NCBI GenBank assembly: GCA_020636505.1 | Contig: JACJXR010000005.1 | Span: 1-64,000 of the forward strand | Direction: 5' to 3' | Length of the DNA: 64,000 nt | Origin: Chitinophagales bacterium | Lineage (GTDB): Bacteria; Bacteroidota; Bacteroidia; Chitinophagales; Chitinophagaceae | Shown here: positions 35,345-42,974 of the stretch, piece by piece | Position numbering within the stretch: position 1 is the first letter of the stretch | Layout: each line of letters begins with the position of its first letter | Program-made: the position numbers and the translations under genes | The notes under the pieces: model-generated | Told to the model about the DNA's origin: nothing | The model's input: the letters and a program-made list of their open reading frames with translations, nothing else | Databases searched by the model: none

Positions 35345-36439
35345 TCAGAAATTGCTTTCCTCAAATATTTTATCCAGCTTGAACAGCTTCTTGGGCTTCA
35401 CGCCGTCTTTCTCTTTGAGGTATACTTCGTATTCGGTCTTATCGCTGAATGATGTCCATGTTCCGGTAAATGTGTTTCCTTCCAATTTCAACTCCATCAC
35501 TCCCACATCTTCTTCCGTCATAATGAACGTACCATCCTCGTTGCGCGTCACATCGAGTATGATATATTCATCTATATCATCAAGCTTATACATCGCCTCC
35601 CATTCGCATATTGTTTCGGGGCATGCGCCTTTTATAAACCTCACATATAAGTCAACAGGCAACTGATTATCGAAATACCCCCAGTACACCTTCCTATCCA
35701 TCACATCTTTGAATATGGTGTTTTGCTTATCCTCATCGTCGGACATACTGACTTTTATCTTGCTCTGCCTTACACTGTCCTTCAGAGCCAAAATACTGTC
35801 CAATGTACCGTTCTGCTTGGCTATCATCAGCTTTCGCATCTCTTCTTCTTCCTGCATCAACCTTTCTTCGTACTCGGGTATAGTGCTTGCTTCCAAAATA
35901 TTCAATACGGTTCCGCCATACCACTTGTCTTCGAGCAACATGATGTCTCTTACCGCAATGCAATACTTCCTTCGTGTAAGCATATCCTGTACAAATATGT
36001 AACCGCTCAATCTGATAGGTGCTATGTATTCGAACCCTATCAGTTCTCTTGGTAAAAATTGTTTGTCAAGTACGTAACGTGCTATCAGTATGTCAGACCA
36101 GTGCATACCGGAATCTGACGCTTTATCGCGGGCAAAGTGAAACATGCCTAGCAATTTGGGATTGAACTCGGGATCAAACTTCTTCAGCTCATTAAACTTG
36201 CCTTTGAGCTTGTATATACGTTCTCCCTGATATTCGTCCGCGGGCTGATAAGCATAGACCAACTGCTGAAGAAATTGGAATTTTGGGAACTGCTCCCCAA
36301 ACATGGAATCGTCGCCTGTCTGAAGGTTGGTGATGATCTCATTTACTAAGTCCTTATCGGTTTTCATTTGTGCATTACATACACTTGTGCCGAAAAGTAC
36401 CACCCAACCGGATAAACATATTATGGCAAACGTTCGCAT
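35345..36439 (-). CDS. Secreted protein of unknown function
   Basis: 364 residues from ATG 36439 (MRTFAIICLSGWVVLFGTSVCNAQ signal peptide). The middle contains a charged coiled-coil-like segment (YEERLMQEEEEMRKLMIAK). The C-terminal third is beta-rich (MEWLKLEGNTFTG-like pattern VGVMELKLEGNTFTGTW), reminiscent of lipocalin-like small beta domains. No family recognised, no sorting domain. It lies between the scoAB-arsC operon (55 nt) and the MoxR-like gene (96 nt), both on the same strand, so co-transcription is possible. Confidence 0.78.
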   Translation of the reverse strand: MRTFAIICLSGWVVLFGTSVCNAQMKTDKDLVNEIITNLQTGDDSMFGEQFPKFQFLQQLVYAYQPADEYQGERIYKLKGKFNELKKFDPEFNPKLLGMFHFARDKASDSGMHWSDILIARYVLDKQFLPRELIGFEYIAPIRLSGYIFVQDMLTRRKYCIAVRDIMLLEDKWYGGTVLNILEASTIPEYEERLMQEEEEMRKLMIAKQNGTLDSILALKDSVRQSKIKVSMSDDEDKQNTIFKDVMDRKVYWGYFDNQLPVDLYVRFIKGACPETICEWEAMYKLDDIDEYIILDVTRNEDGTFIMTEEDVGVMELKLEGNTFTGTWTSFSDKTEYEVYLKEKDGVKPKKLFKLDKIFEESNF

Positions 36440-36494
36440 TAGGCCGATCTGCATATTCTAAAAATAACAAATCATAACCCGTTGAGGAAATGTG

Positions 36495-36845
36495 TTAGAG
36501 TAACTTTAAGAATTCTTCCGGAGGTCGGCCTAGTATGGCCTTATCTCCTTTTATCAAAATAGGACGCTCTATTAGTATGGGATTTTGAGACAATATCCTC
36601 AACCAGTCTTGCTTGAGTAGCTTTTTATCCTTGTACTGCTCTTGGTATAATTTCTCTTTGGTTCTTACCAATTGCAATGCTTTTCGATAACCTAACTTTT
36701 TAAGCAGCTCGGATAACTCCTTTTGAGTCGGAGGGTTTTCCAAATACAGTCGCAACTCGGGTTTTATCCCTTTTTCTTTCAACATTTTCAAAGCTCCAAG
36801 ACTGGTACTACAGTTGGGCTTATGATACATTATATACTCCGACAT
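36495..36845 (-). CDS. ArsC/Spx-family thioredoxin-fold protein
   Basis: 116 residues. The N-terminus YHKPNCSTSLGALKML carries the ArsC-type Cys (residue 12) in an NCSTS context. The end (ILIERPILIKGDKAILGRPPEEFLKLL) has the RPxxxxGxxxxxGRPxE pattern of arsenate reductases. It lacks the CXXC of Spx. No other arsenic genes (ArsB, ArsR) are nearby; instead it directly abuts scoB (no gap), so a general redox role is as likely as arsenate reduction. Confidence 0.85.
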   Translation of the reverse strand: MSEYIMYHKPNCSTSLGALKMLKEKGIKPELRLYLENPPTQKELSELLKKLGYRKALQLVRTKEKLYQEQYKDKKLLKQDWLRILSQNPILIERPILIKGDKAILGRPPEEFLKLL

Positions 36846-37502
36846 CTATATCGCCACCTCCTTTACATCATCCGCTATCACAAGCCTGCCTGCTGTTTTG
36901 GCTTTTATTTCTTCTATGGTCACACCAGGTGCATATTCCACACAACGGAAACCATCATCGTTTATTTCAAATACACCAAGGTCTGTCACCACTTTTGTGA
37001 TACAGTTGACACCTGTCAGCGGCAAAGTACATTGCGGGAGCAACTTGCTCTCGCCCGCTCTGTTGGTATGCTGCATGGCAACAATGATGTTCTTTGCGGC
37101 AGCCACAAGGTCCATGGCACCACCCATACCTTTCACCATTTTGCCCGGTATTTTCCAGTTGGCTATATCTCCGTTATCAGCTACTTCCATCGCACCCAAT
37201 ACCGTAAGGTCAACCTTACCGGCACGTATCATACCAAAGCTGGTTGCACTGTCGAAGAACACCGAACCGGGCAATGTGGTTATCGTTTGCTTACCGGCAT
37301 TTATCAAATCGGCATCCTCTTCACCTTCGTAAGGGAATGGCCCCATGCCCAACAATCCATTCTCACTTTGCAACACCACACTTATACCTTCGGGTATGTA
37401 GTTGGCAACAAGTGTAGGGATACCTATCCCAAGGTTCACGTAAAAACCGTCCTGCAGTTCCTGCGCAATACGCTGTGCTATTTGCTCTTTTGTCAGTGCC
37501 AT
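36846..37502 (-). CDS. scoB: 3-oxoacid CoA-transferase subunit B
   Basis: 218 residues. The catalytic-glutamate motif is SENGLLGMGPFP near residues 46-57 and the N-terminal motif is YVNLGIGIPTLVANYIP. With ScoA it transfers CoA from succinyl-CoA to acetoacetate or similar 3-oxoacids in ketone-body and fatty-acid breakdown. It starts 2 nt after scoA and its stop abuts the arsC-like gene. Confidence 0.94.
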   Translation of the reverse strand: MALTKEQIAQRIAQELQDGFYVNLGIGIPTLVANYIPEGISVVLQSENGLLGMGPFPYEGEEDADLINAGKQTITTLPGSVFFDSATSFGMIRAGKVDLTVLGAMEVADNGDIANWKIPGKMVKGMGGAMDLVAAAKNIIVAMQHTNRAGESKLLPQCTLPLTGVNCITKVVTDLGVFEINDDGFRCVEYAPGVTIEEIKAKTAGRLVIADDVKEVAI

Positions 37503-37504
37503 GA

Positions 37505-38203
37505 TTAATTTCTTTGTCTTACAGTACGTTGTTCAATTCTTTTCTCGTAGTTCGCTCCTTGGAATATTCTGTGAACATATATACCCGGTGTGTGTATGAA
37601 GTTAGGGTCCAATTCTCCCGGCTCAACCAACTCTTCCACTTCAGCTATTGTTATCTTACCGGCCATAGCCATCATGGGATTGAAGTTGCGGGCAGTGTCT
37701 TTATATATCAGGTTACCCATTCTATCGCCCTTCCAAGCTTTTACAATTGCAAAGTCGGAGTCGAATGCCTCTTCCAACAAATATTCTTTACCATTGAAGT
37801 TGCGTACCTCTTTACCTTCTGCCACTTCGGTACCTACACCTGCCAACAACCATACGGCAGGCATACCGTAACCGGTGGCCATAGCTCTTGTGGCCAATGT
37901 TCCTTGAGGTATCAGTTCCACTTCCAACTCACCGCTCAACAATTGTCTTTCAAACTCTGCATTTTCACCAACATATGATGATATCATTTTCTTCACTTGC
38001 TTCTGCTGCAACATCAAACCTATACCGAAATCGTCCACTCCGGCATTGTTGGAAATACAGGTTAGCTTGTTTACTCCTTTCTTTACAATTGCAGCGATAC
38101 AATTCTCAGGTATACCGCAAAGTCCGAATCCTCCAAGCATCAACGTCATGCCCGACTCGATGTCTTTTACCGCCTCTTCAGCATTTGCCACTACTTTATT
38201 CAT
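37505..38203 (-). CDS. scoA: 3-oxoacid CoA-transferase subunit A
   Basis: 232 residues. The CoA-binding glycine-rich stretch is MLGGFGLCGIPENCI (about 21-35), followed by LTCISNNAGVDDFGIGLML. The C-terminal VHRIFQGANYEKRIEQRTVR is standard for the A subunit. First gene of scoA-scoB-arsC-like. A TATTTTAG box lies at 38222-38229 on the minus strand, 18 nt before the ATG. Confidence 0.94.
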   Translation of the reverse strand: MNKVVANAEEAVKDIESGMTLMLGGFGLCGIPENCIAAIVKKGVNKLTCISNNAGVDDFGIGLMLQQKQVKKMISSYVGENAEFERQLLSGELEVELIPQGTLATRAMATGYGMPAVWLLAGVGTEVAEGKEVRNFNGKEYLLEEAFDSDFAIVKAWKGDRMGNLIYKDTARNFNPMMAMAGKITIAEVEELVEPGELDPNFIHTPGIYVHRIFQGANYEKRIEQRTVRQRN

Positions 38204-38305
38204 CTGAAAAACAATTTTGTGCTAAAATAAGAACCTCATCGCTGATTAGCTAATTATTATCCCTTACAAAAAAGGCTATATTTATAACGTTACAAACCAA
38301 TTGAA

Positions 38306-39424
38306 ATGAAACGCATTCTTTTCCTGTCTACCCTTGAAGCCAACAAATGGGGCGGGAGCGAACAGCTTTGGAGCGATATGGCACTGCTACTTTTGGCCAA
38401 TGGGTACAAGGTGATGACCAACACAATAAGTTGGAAAGAAAAGCATGAAAAATTGCGTGAAATTGAAGCTGCAGGAAGCAAACTTAGCTTCAGACCCAAT
38501 CCACACAATCCCGACATCAAACTTACGGAAGCCGCACTTAACAAACTCAAAACCATTAAATGGAAGAATGAAGTGATCGCATTCGATCCTGATGTTATAG
38601 TCATCAGCCAAGGCGGGACCTTCGATTTTGCGCTACATAGAGATGGCGACTGGCTCATGTCTCTTGACAAACCCATGCATATTATTTCTCAATTCATAGA
38701 TGAGTACGACGTGATAACCGAAACAGAGCGAGTGTTTTTCAAGAAGTTGTTTTCAACAGCCGAAAACGTTTGGTTTGTCAGCAACAGAAATAAACAGGTT
38801 GCGGAAAGAACTCTTGCAAAGAAAATCGATAATGGAATCGTAGTACGAAACCCTATAAAAATCAACAATACCGTTGATACTTACCCCAATACAGGTATTT
38901 ACAAATTTGCCGCAGTAGCAAGGCTCGATTCGATGATAAAGGGGTATGATATACTTGCAACAGTTTTTGCAGAGCCACAATGGGCGGGTAGAAACTACTT
39001 GGTAAACATATACGGCTCCGGGAGAGATGAGCAGTATTTACGCGATTTGGTTTCTTATTGCAACTTAGACGGTCATTTTCAGTTCAGAGGATTTACCGAT
39101 AACATATTGAACATCTGGGAGGAGAACCATATGCTGCTGATGCCTTCTCGAGGGGAAGGCACACCGCTAGCACTGCTTGAAGCTTCTTACTGCAAACGTG
39201 CGGCAGTTGTAACTGACGTAGGTGGTAACGCCGAGATTGTAACCGATGAACATAATGGCTTTGTAGCAGATGCTCCAACCGTCCGATCGTTTTCAAATGC
39301 GTTGGAAAGCGCATGGAAACAAAAAGACAACTGGGAACAAATGGGGCTGAATGCGAAAGAACGTATTGACGAACTCTACGCAACAGATGCCGTAGAGGAA
39401 GCGGTAAAATTGCTTGGCCTTTAG
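38306..39424 (+). CDS. GT4-family glycosyltransferase
   Basis: 372 residues of GT-B fold. The N-terminal acceptor domain begins ILFLSTLEANKWGGSEQLW. The C-terminal donor domain has VARLDSMIKGYDIL, NIYGSGRDEQYL and the EX7E-type motif near MLLMPSRGEGTPLALLEA. It uses a nucleotide sugar; donor and acceptor are unknown. It is isolated, with no polysaccharide cluster around it. A TATATTTA box at 38277-38284 may drive it. It ends 3 nt from the convergent DUF4153 gene. Confidence 0.88.
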   Translation: MKRILFLSTLEANKWGGSEQLWSDMALLLLANGYKVMTNTISWKEKHEKLREIEAAGSKLSFRPNPHNPDIKLTEAALNKLKTIKWKNEVIAFDPDVIVISQGGTFDFALHRDGDWLMSLDKPMHIISQFIDEYDVITETERVFFKKLFSTAENVWFVSNRNKQVAERTLAKKIDNGIVVRNPIKINNTVDTYPNTGIYKFAAVARLDSMIKGYDILATVFAEPQWAGRNYLVNIYGSGRDEQYLRDLVSYCNLDGHFQFRGFTDNILNIWEENHMLLMPSRGEGTPLALLEASYCKRAAVVTDVGGNAEIVTDEHNGFVADAPTVRSFSNALESAWKQKDNWEQMGLNAKERIDELYATDAVEEAVKLLGL

Positions 39425-39427
39425 CTC

Positions 39428-41242
39428 CTATTCAAACAGTAAATCCGCATCCATATTGTTTATAGATGTCGCATCATTGTTCCTAACATCCACAGACATT
39501 TTGTGTATGACCATTTTCAGCTTTAATGAACCTTCTGAGTTGACTGCCATATAATCGGCAGGCAACTTCTCGGCATCTCCTTTCTCAATCAGTCTATCCA
39601 ACAGCTCACCAATATTGACAGTTGCCACCGTATTATCCTCTTCATCTATGAATTCAAACACTTTGACATCTGAATCATATTTCATTTCCAACATCACTGA
39701 ATCGCCTAAACTGAATTCGTAGGCCTTTTTTCTTCCATAATATATTTCGTCAAGACTGTACACTTTACTGTAACCTCCTACGTCAAATACTTCATGTACG
39801 GTCGAAAACGTATAGTAGTTAAACTTTGAACCCGACTCCTTGATATCTATATGCAATAATGCTAAGATCGAATCCTCCACTTTCGTTTTTGCATTCCATC
39901 TTGAATCGTATTTTTTATTGTACTCTTTGGCCAATGCTGCAATGTCCTGATGTAACAGGTCGTTGAATGGTTCAACATATCCGTTGTTCAGCATATAGCT
40001 CACTACATTCTTCAATTCATCGGCATCTTCTACAGTCATTTTCGATTTGGGTGCTTTAACTCCAACGCCTTCATCAATCATCTCGTACTTTATCAAAATC
40101 CGCTCCAACCTACTCATCTGACTGTTGCTTGATATTGAAAAAACACTCCATGGTCCCACCAACGACAACAATCCCAAAACCAATAAAGAAACCGGTATCA
40201 GCTTAATACTCTTTTGTTTTGAGAAAGTATAATACAACGCTATGAATGCCAACCATGAGCCCAACATCAACAGATAGTACCTTGGCTCTGTTATACCGTA
40301 GTCGCCTATACGCGCACCCACTGCCACAAACAACAATATTATCAACGGCATGATGGCTATGAAAAAGAATTTAGCGAACAATTTCACCCATGCATTCTCA
40401 GTACTTTCTCTCAATGGATATACAAGTAACGTGGCCAATACACCAACAAGCGAATAACACATCACCAACATACTTACCCACCCTTTAGGCAGCGACCATT
40501 GTATAAGTATCTTCAACGCATAGGCATACAATATCAGCAGGTATAATATCGTAAGCGGTATGAGGATATATTGTGTAAATATTTTAAGCCATTTGGGAAA
40601 TGTGGCTTCTTCATTGATGCTTTCATAGTCTTTGGGAACTCCCGCCAAGAAAAACCATGTATTGAACACACCCGCTACTACAAAGAACAGTTTGGCATAT
40701 ATCAAACTATCTATTTTAAGTTTGAACAGCTCATCCATCGATAATATGGCAATGCTCAAGCCCGCATACAACACTCCCGAAAATATCACTGATAATATTA
40801 TCCGAATAAACAGCTCTTCATTAAACCGCCAAAAGCCTGCACGTTCTGTTCTGCCAACGTATGCTGCCACAGCCACCCAAAGGTGCATACAGATGTTCAA
40901 CACGAAGAAAACTATGCCCAACTTGGCATCTTCAAAAAACATTCCCGGAGCGAACCAAAGCCAATACGCCGTAACCAATGCCAACCCCAAAACCGTTATC
41001 GCAACTTTTTGCATGTTGCCTGTAGCCCTTTCCGCAAACAAGGCACAACCCAACATACATGGTAAACCGATGAAGCAGGTAAACAGCGACCGAATCATCC
41101 AGTTTTCAAGCGTATTATCATTCAGCTCTATCATGTGGATACACAAAGCCGTGCCTACAACTGCAAACAACAATGGAAGAGGAAAGCGCTTAAGTGTGGA
41201 AAAAGCACTGTCAGTTATGGTCTTAAATGAAGGTAGCTTCAT
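39428..41242 (-). CDS. DUF4153 membrane protein
   Basis: 604 residues. The N-terminal two thirds have about ten to twelve hydrophobic segments. A soluble C-terminal domain (about 380-604) is rich in charged residues. The family name is assigned from overall pattern (MKLPSFKTITDSAFSTLKRFPLPLLFAVVGT start and IYAKLFFVVAGVFNTWFFLAGVP core). Function unknown. Last gene of a tight five-gene operon, 29 nt after the Gre-like gene. Confidence 0.85.
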   Translation of the reverse strand: MKLPSFKTITDSAFSTLKRFPLPLLFAVVGTALCIHMIELNDNTLENWMIRSLFTCFIGLPCMLGCALFAERATGNMQKVAITVLGLALVTAYWLWFAPGMFFEDAKLGIVFFVLNICMHLWVAVAAYVGRTERAGFWRFNEELFIRIILSVIFSGVLYAGLSIAILSMDELFKLKIDSLIYAKLFFVVAGVFNTWFFLAGVPKDYESINEEATFPKWLKIFTQYILIPLTILYLLILYAYALKILIQWSLPKGWVSMLVMCYSLVGVLATLLVYPLRESTENAWVKLFAKFFFIAIMPLIILLFVAVGARIGDYGITEPRYYLLMLGSWLAFIALYYTFSKQKSIKLIPVSLLVLGLLSLVGPWSVFSISSNSQMSRLERILIKYEMIDEGVGVKAPKSKMTVEDADELKNVVSYMLNNGYVEPFNDLLHQDIAALAKEYNKKYDSRWNAKTKVEDSILALLHIDIKESGSKFNYYTFSTVHEVFDVGGYSKVYSLDEIYYGRKKAYEFSLGDSVMLEMKYDSDVKVFEFIDEEDNTVATVNIGELLDRLIEKGDAEKLPADYMAVNSEGSLKLKMVIHKMSVDVRNNDATSINNMDADLLFE

Positions 41243-41271
41243 AACATCATGATTTGGCTACCCTCAAAATA

Positions 41272-41721
41272 CTATATAATATCTTTAACTATATAATCCT
41301 TATTGTTAAAGTGAAAAGAGTCCCCTTTTTGTTTCCCCTTCAGTAGCGTACCTATTGGCGACGAACCGGATATAGCATAATAGTATTGTCCTTCGAGTAA
41401 AAATTTACCGGCACTGACTGCTAAAAAGTAGTTGCCGTTGTTGGTTGTCACTACGCTACCGTTATTGACGGTGGTATGGTTTATTTCTGTATTGATGTGA
41501 AGAAGCGCTTCGAGTTCAGCATTTACTTTATTCAGCCTGTCAAGACTCATATTGATGTCTTGTTGCAGCATCTCGCGAGTGGTTTCGTACTTATCACCCA
41601 TACTGCTTTTGGTCTCTCCTGCTATCGCTTCTCTCCTTTCCGCAATGACAGACTCTATTTCAGCAACCTTTTGTTTAAGCGCACTTACACAAAGCCTATG
41701 CAATTCCTCTTTTATATTCAT
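41272..41721 (-). CDS. Gre-factor-like protein
   Basis: 149 residues from ATG 41721, which overlaps the osmC stop by one base (TAATG), a strong sign of coupled translation. The N-terminal about 85 residues are a helical coiled coil (ALKQKVAEIESVIAERREAI...DINMSLDRLNKVNAELEALL). The C-terminal part (NYFLAVSAGKFLLEGQYYYAISGSSPIGTLLKGKQKGDSF) matches the FKBP-like GreA/GreB C-domain. It may act in the RNA polymerase secondary channel; whether the coiled-coil tip carries the acidic pair needed for cleavage is unclear. Homologues are often mislabelled 3-oxoacyl-ACP synthase. Confidence 0.78.
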   Translation of the reverse strand: MNIKEELHRLCVSALKQKVAEIESVIAERREAIAGETKSSMGDKYETTREMLQQDINMSLDRLNKVNAELEALLHINTEINHTTVNNGSVVTTNNGNYFLAVSAGKFLLEGQYYYAISGSSPIGTLLKGKQKGDSFHFNNKDYIVKDII

Positions 41722-42191
41722 TACTTCACAAAACACTTTGGTTCATGCTTAACCGGGAAGTTACAAGAGTTGGCAATGAAACATTTTTCGTGTGCCTTAT
41801 CATGCAAAGAATTTGCCAGCTCTATTTTGGAAGCGTCCGTTATGGTTACTGTGGGGTGCAATACCACTTCTTCAAAGTGCCCACCACCGGTATCCTTTTG
41901 GAACATTCTTCCCGTTGCGGTATCTGTATAGTCGGTAACAATAACTCCCGCATCGGCACATAGGTGTAAGTACCACAACATATGACAGCTGGACAGTGCA
42001 TACACCAACATATCTTCAGGGTTGTGTTTGGTTCCGTCTCCCCTGAATGGTATATCCGAAGAGCATAGAATATCTACCTTACCGTCTACAGAAAATGTAT
42101 GGGCTCGCTCATAAGCGGCTGCATTTATAGTTCCTTCTCCACTATTGCCTGTCCACTCGACAGTGGTTTTATAATTGTGATGCTTACTCAT
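41721..42191 (-). CDS. OsmC-family peroxiredoxin
   Basis: 156 residues. The two redox Cys are in LSSCHMLWYLHLC (about residue 68) and ANSCNFPV (about 143), as in OsmC/YhfA proteins that reduce organic hydroperoxides. The basic and glutamate residues of the active site are compatible. Its start overlaps the DUF1272 gene by 8 nt and its stop overlaps the Gre-like start by 1 nt. Confidence 0.92.
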   Translation of the reverse strand: MSKHHNYKTTVEWTGNSGEGTINAAAYERAHTFSVDGKVDILCSSDIPFRGDGTKHNPEDMLVYALSSCHMLWYLHLCADAGVIVTDYTDTATGRMFQKDTGGGHFEEVVLHPTVTITDASKIELANSLHDKAHEKCFIANSCNFPVKHEPKCFVK

Positions 42192-42366
42192 TCTCCTTTT
42201 TTGTTCTTTTAGGTCTTCTCACCAACTCGCCTGAGCAATTCGGGCAAACATTATCCATCTGCTTTGTACATTCCTCACAGTAGGTACACTCATAGCTACA
42301 GATATATGCTACACCGTCTTGTTGCAGCTCCATATCACATTTCTCACATTGAGTTTTCATTTCCAC
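42184..42366 (-). CDS. DUF1272 zinc-ribbon protein
   Basis: 60 residues. The Cys pattern CEKC...CSYECTYCEEC...CPNC, with VAYICSYECTYC and GELVRRPKR, is the DUF1272 signature. It probably binds two zinc ions. Function unknown; the gene overlaps osmC by 8 nt. ATG 42360 is an alternative start. Confidence 0.9.
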   Translation of the reverse strand: MEMKTQCEKCDMELQQDGVAYICSYECTYCEECTKQMDNVCPNCSGELVRRPKRTKKENE

Positions 42367-42384
42367 AAACTGAAATTAAGCTTT

Positions 42385-42930
42385 TTAGTTGAGCGCAGAT
42401 ATGGATACAGGCATATTCATACCGATCCTATGTTCTTGTAGGTCAAGTTGCATCCATTGTACATCATGCCACCGGTTATTCTTATAGCCTATGTTTCTGA
42501 ATACACCTATCGTCTCAAATCCACAACTCTTGTGCAACCCTTCACTTTTTTCATTAGGTAAGGTCATACCGGCAAATACATTCACATAGCCTTGTTGTCT
42601 CAGCAGTTCAAAAAGTTTTTGATAGAGCAACTTACCTGCACCTTTGCCTAGAAAATCTTCCGCAATGTATATGGCAGACTCCACGCTCCATTGATAGGCC
42701 GTTCTTGCTCGATGTTGTCCTGCATAGGCGTATCCGACTATTACTCCTTCGTGCTCGCATACCAACCAAGGATATTGGGCTGTAATAGTTGCTATTCGTT
42801 GTTGCCACTCTTCAATTGTAGGCACTTCGTACTCAAAGCTGATGTTGCTTTTGGTAATGTAAGGCGCATAGATGTCCAATACTCTTTGCGCATCTTCAGG
42901 CTTGATGAACCTGATACTGTATTCGTTCAT
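42385..42930 (-). CDS. Phosphinothricin-acetyltransferase-like GNAT protein
   Basis: 181 residues. The start IRFIKPEDAQRVLDIYAPYITKSNISFEYEVPT and the acetyl-CoA site EDFLGKGAGKLLYQKL match the Pat/bar group (also YncA-like methionine sulfone/sulfoximine acetyltransferases). Such enzymes N-acetylate glutamine-synthetase inhibitors such as phosphinothricin or methionine sulfoximine. It lies directly downstream of glnA, which is suggestive. The start is only about 11 nt past the glnA terminator stem, with no obvious promoter, so it may depend on read-through. Confidence 0.87.
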   Translation of the reverse strand: MNEYSIRFIKPEDAQRVLDIYAPYITKSNISFEYEVPTIEEWQQRIATITAQYPWLVCEHEGVIVGYAYAGQHRARTAYQWSVESAIYIAEDFLGKGAGKLLYQKLFELLRQQGYVNVFAGMTLPNEKSEGLHKSCGFETIGVFRNIGYKNNRWHDVQWMQLDLQEHRIGMNMPVSISALN

Positions 42931-42940
42931 ATGGTTGAAT

Positions 42941-42967
42941 TAAAAACGCCCCGCAATGCGGGGCGTT
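42941..42967 (-). terminator. Terminator of glnA
   Basis: AACGCCCCGC (42945-42954) pairs with GCGGGGCGTT (42958-42967), followed by T-rich sequence on the minus strand. It shares the ACGCCCCG/CGGGGCGT stem with the terminator at 7978-8003. Confidence 0.88.
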
Positions 42968-42974
42968 CGTATGA

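Noticed and set aside
36723..37508. 261-codon open frame on the plus strand opposite scoB/arsC-like
   Set aside because: Fully antisense to two well-supported genes, composition rich in Cys/His/Tyr/Phe as expected from reversed coding DNA, no recognisable domain.
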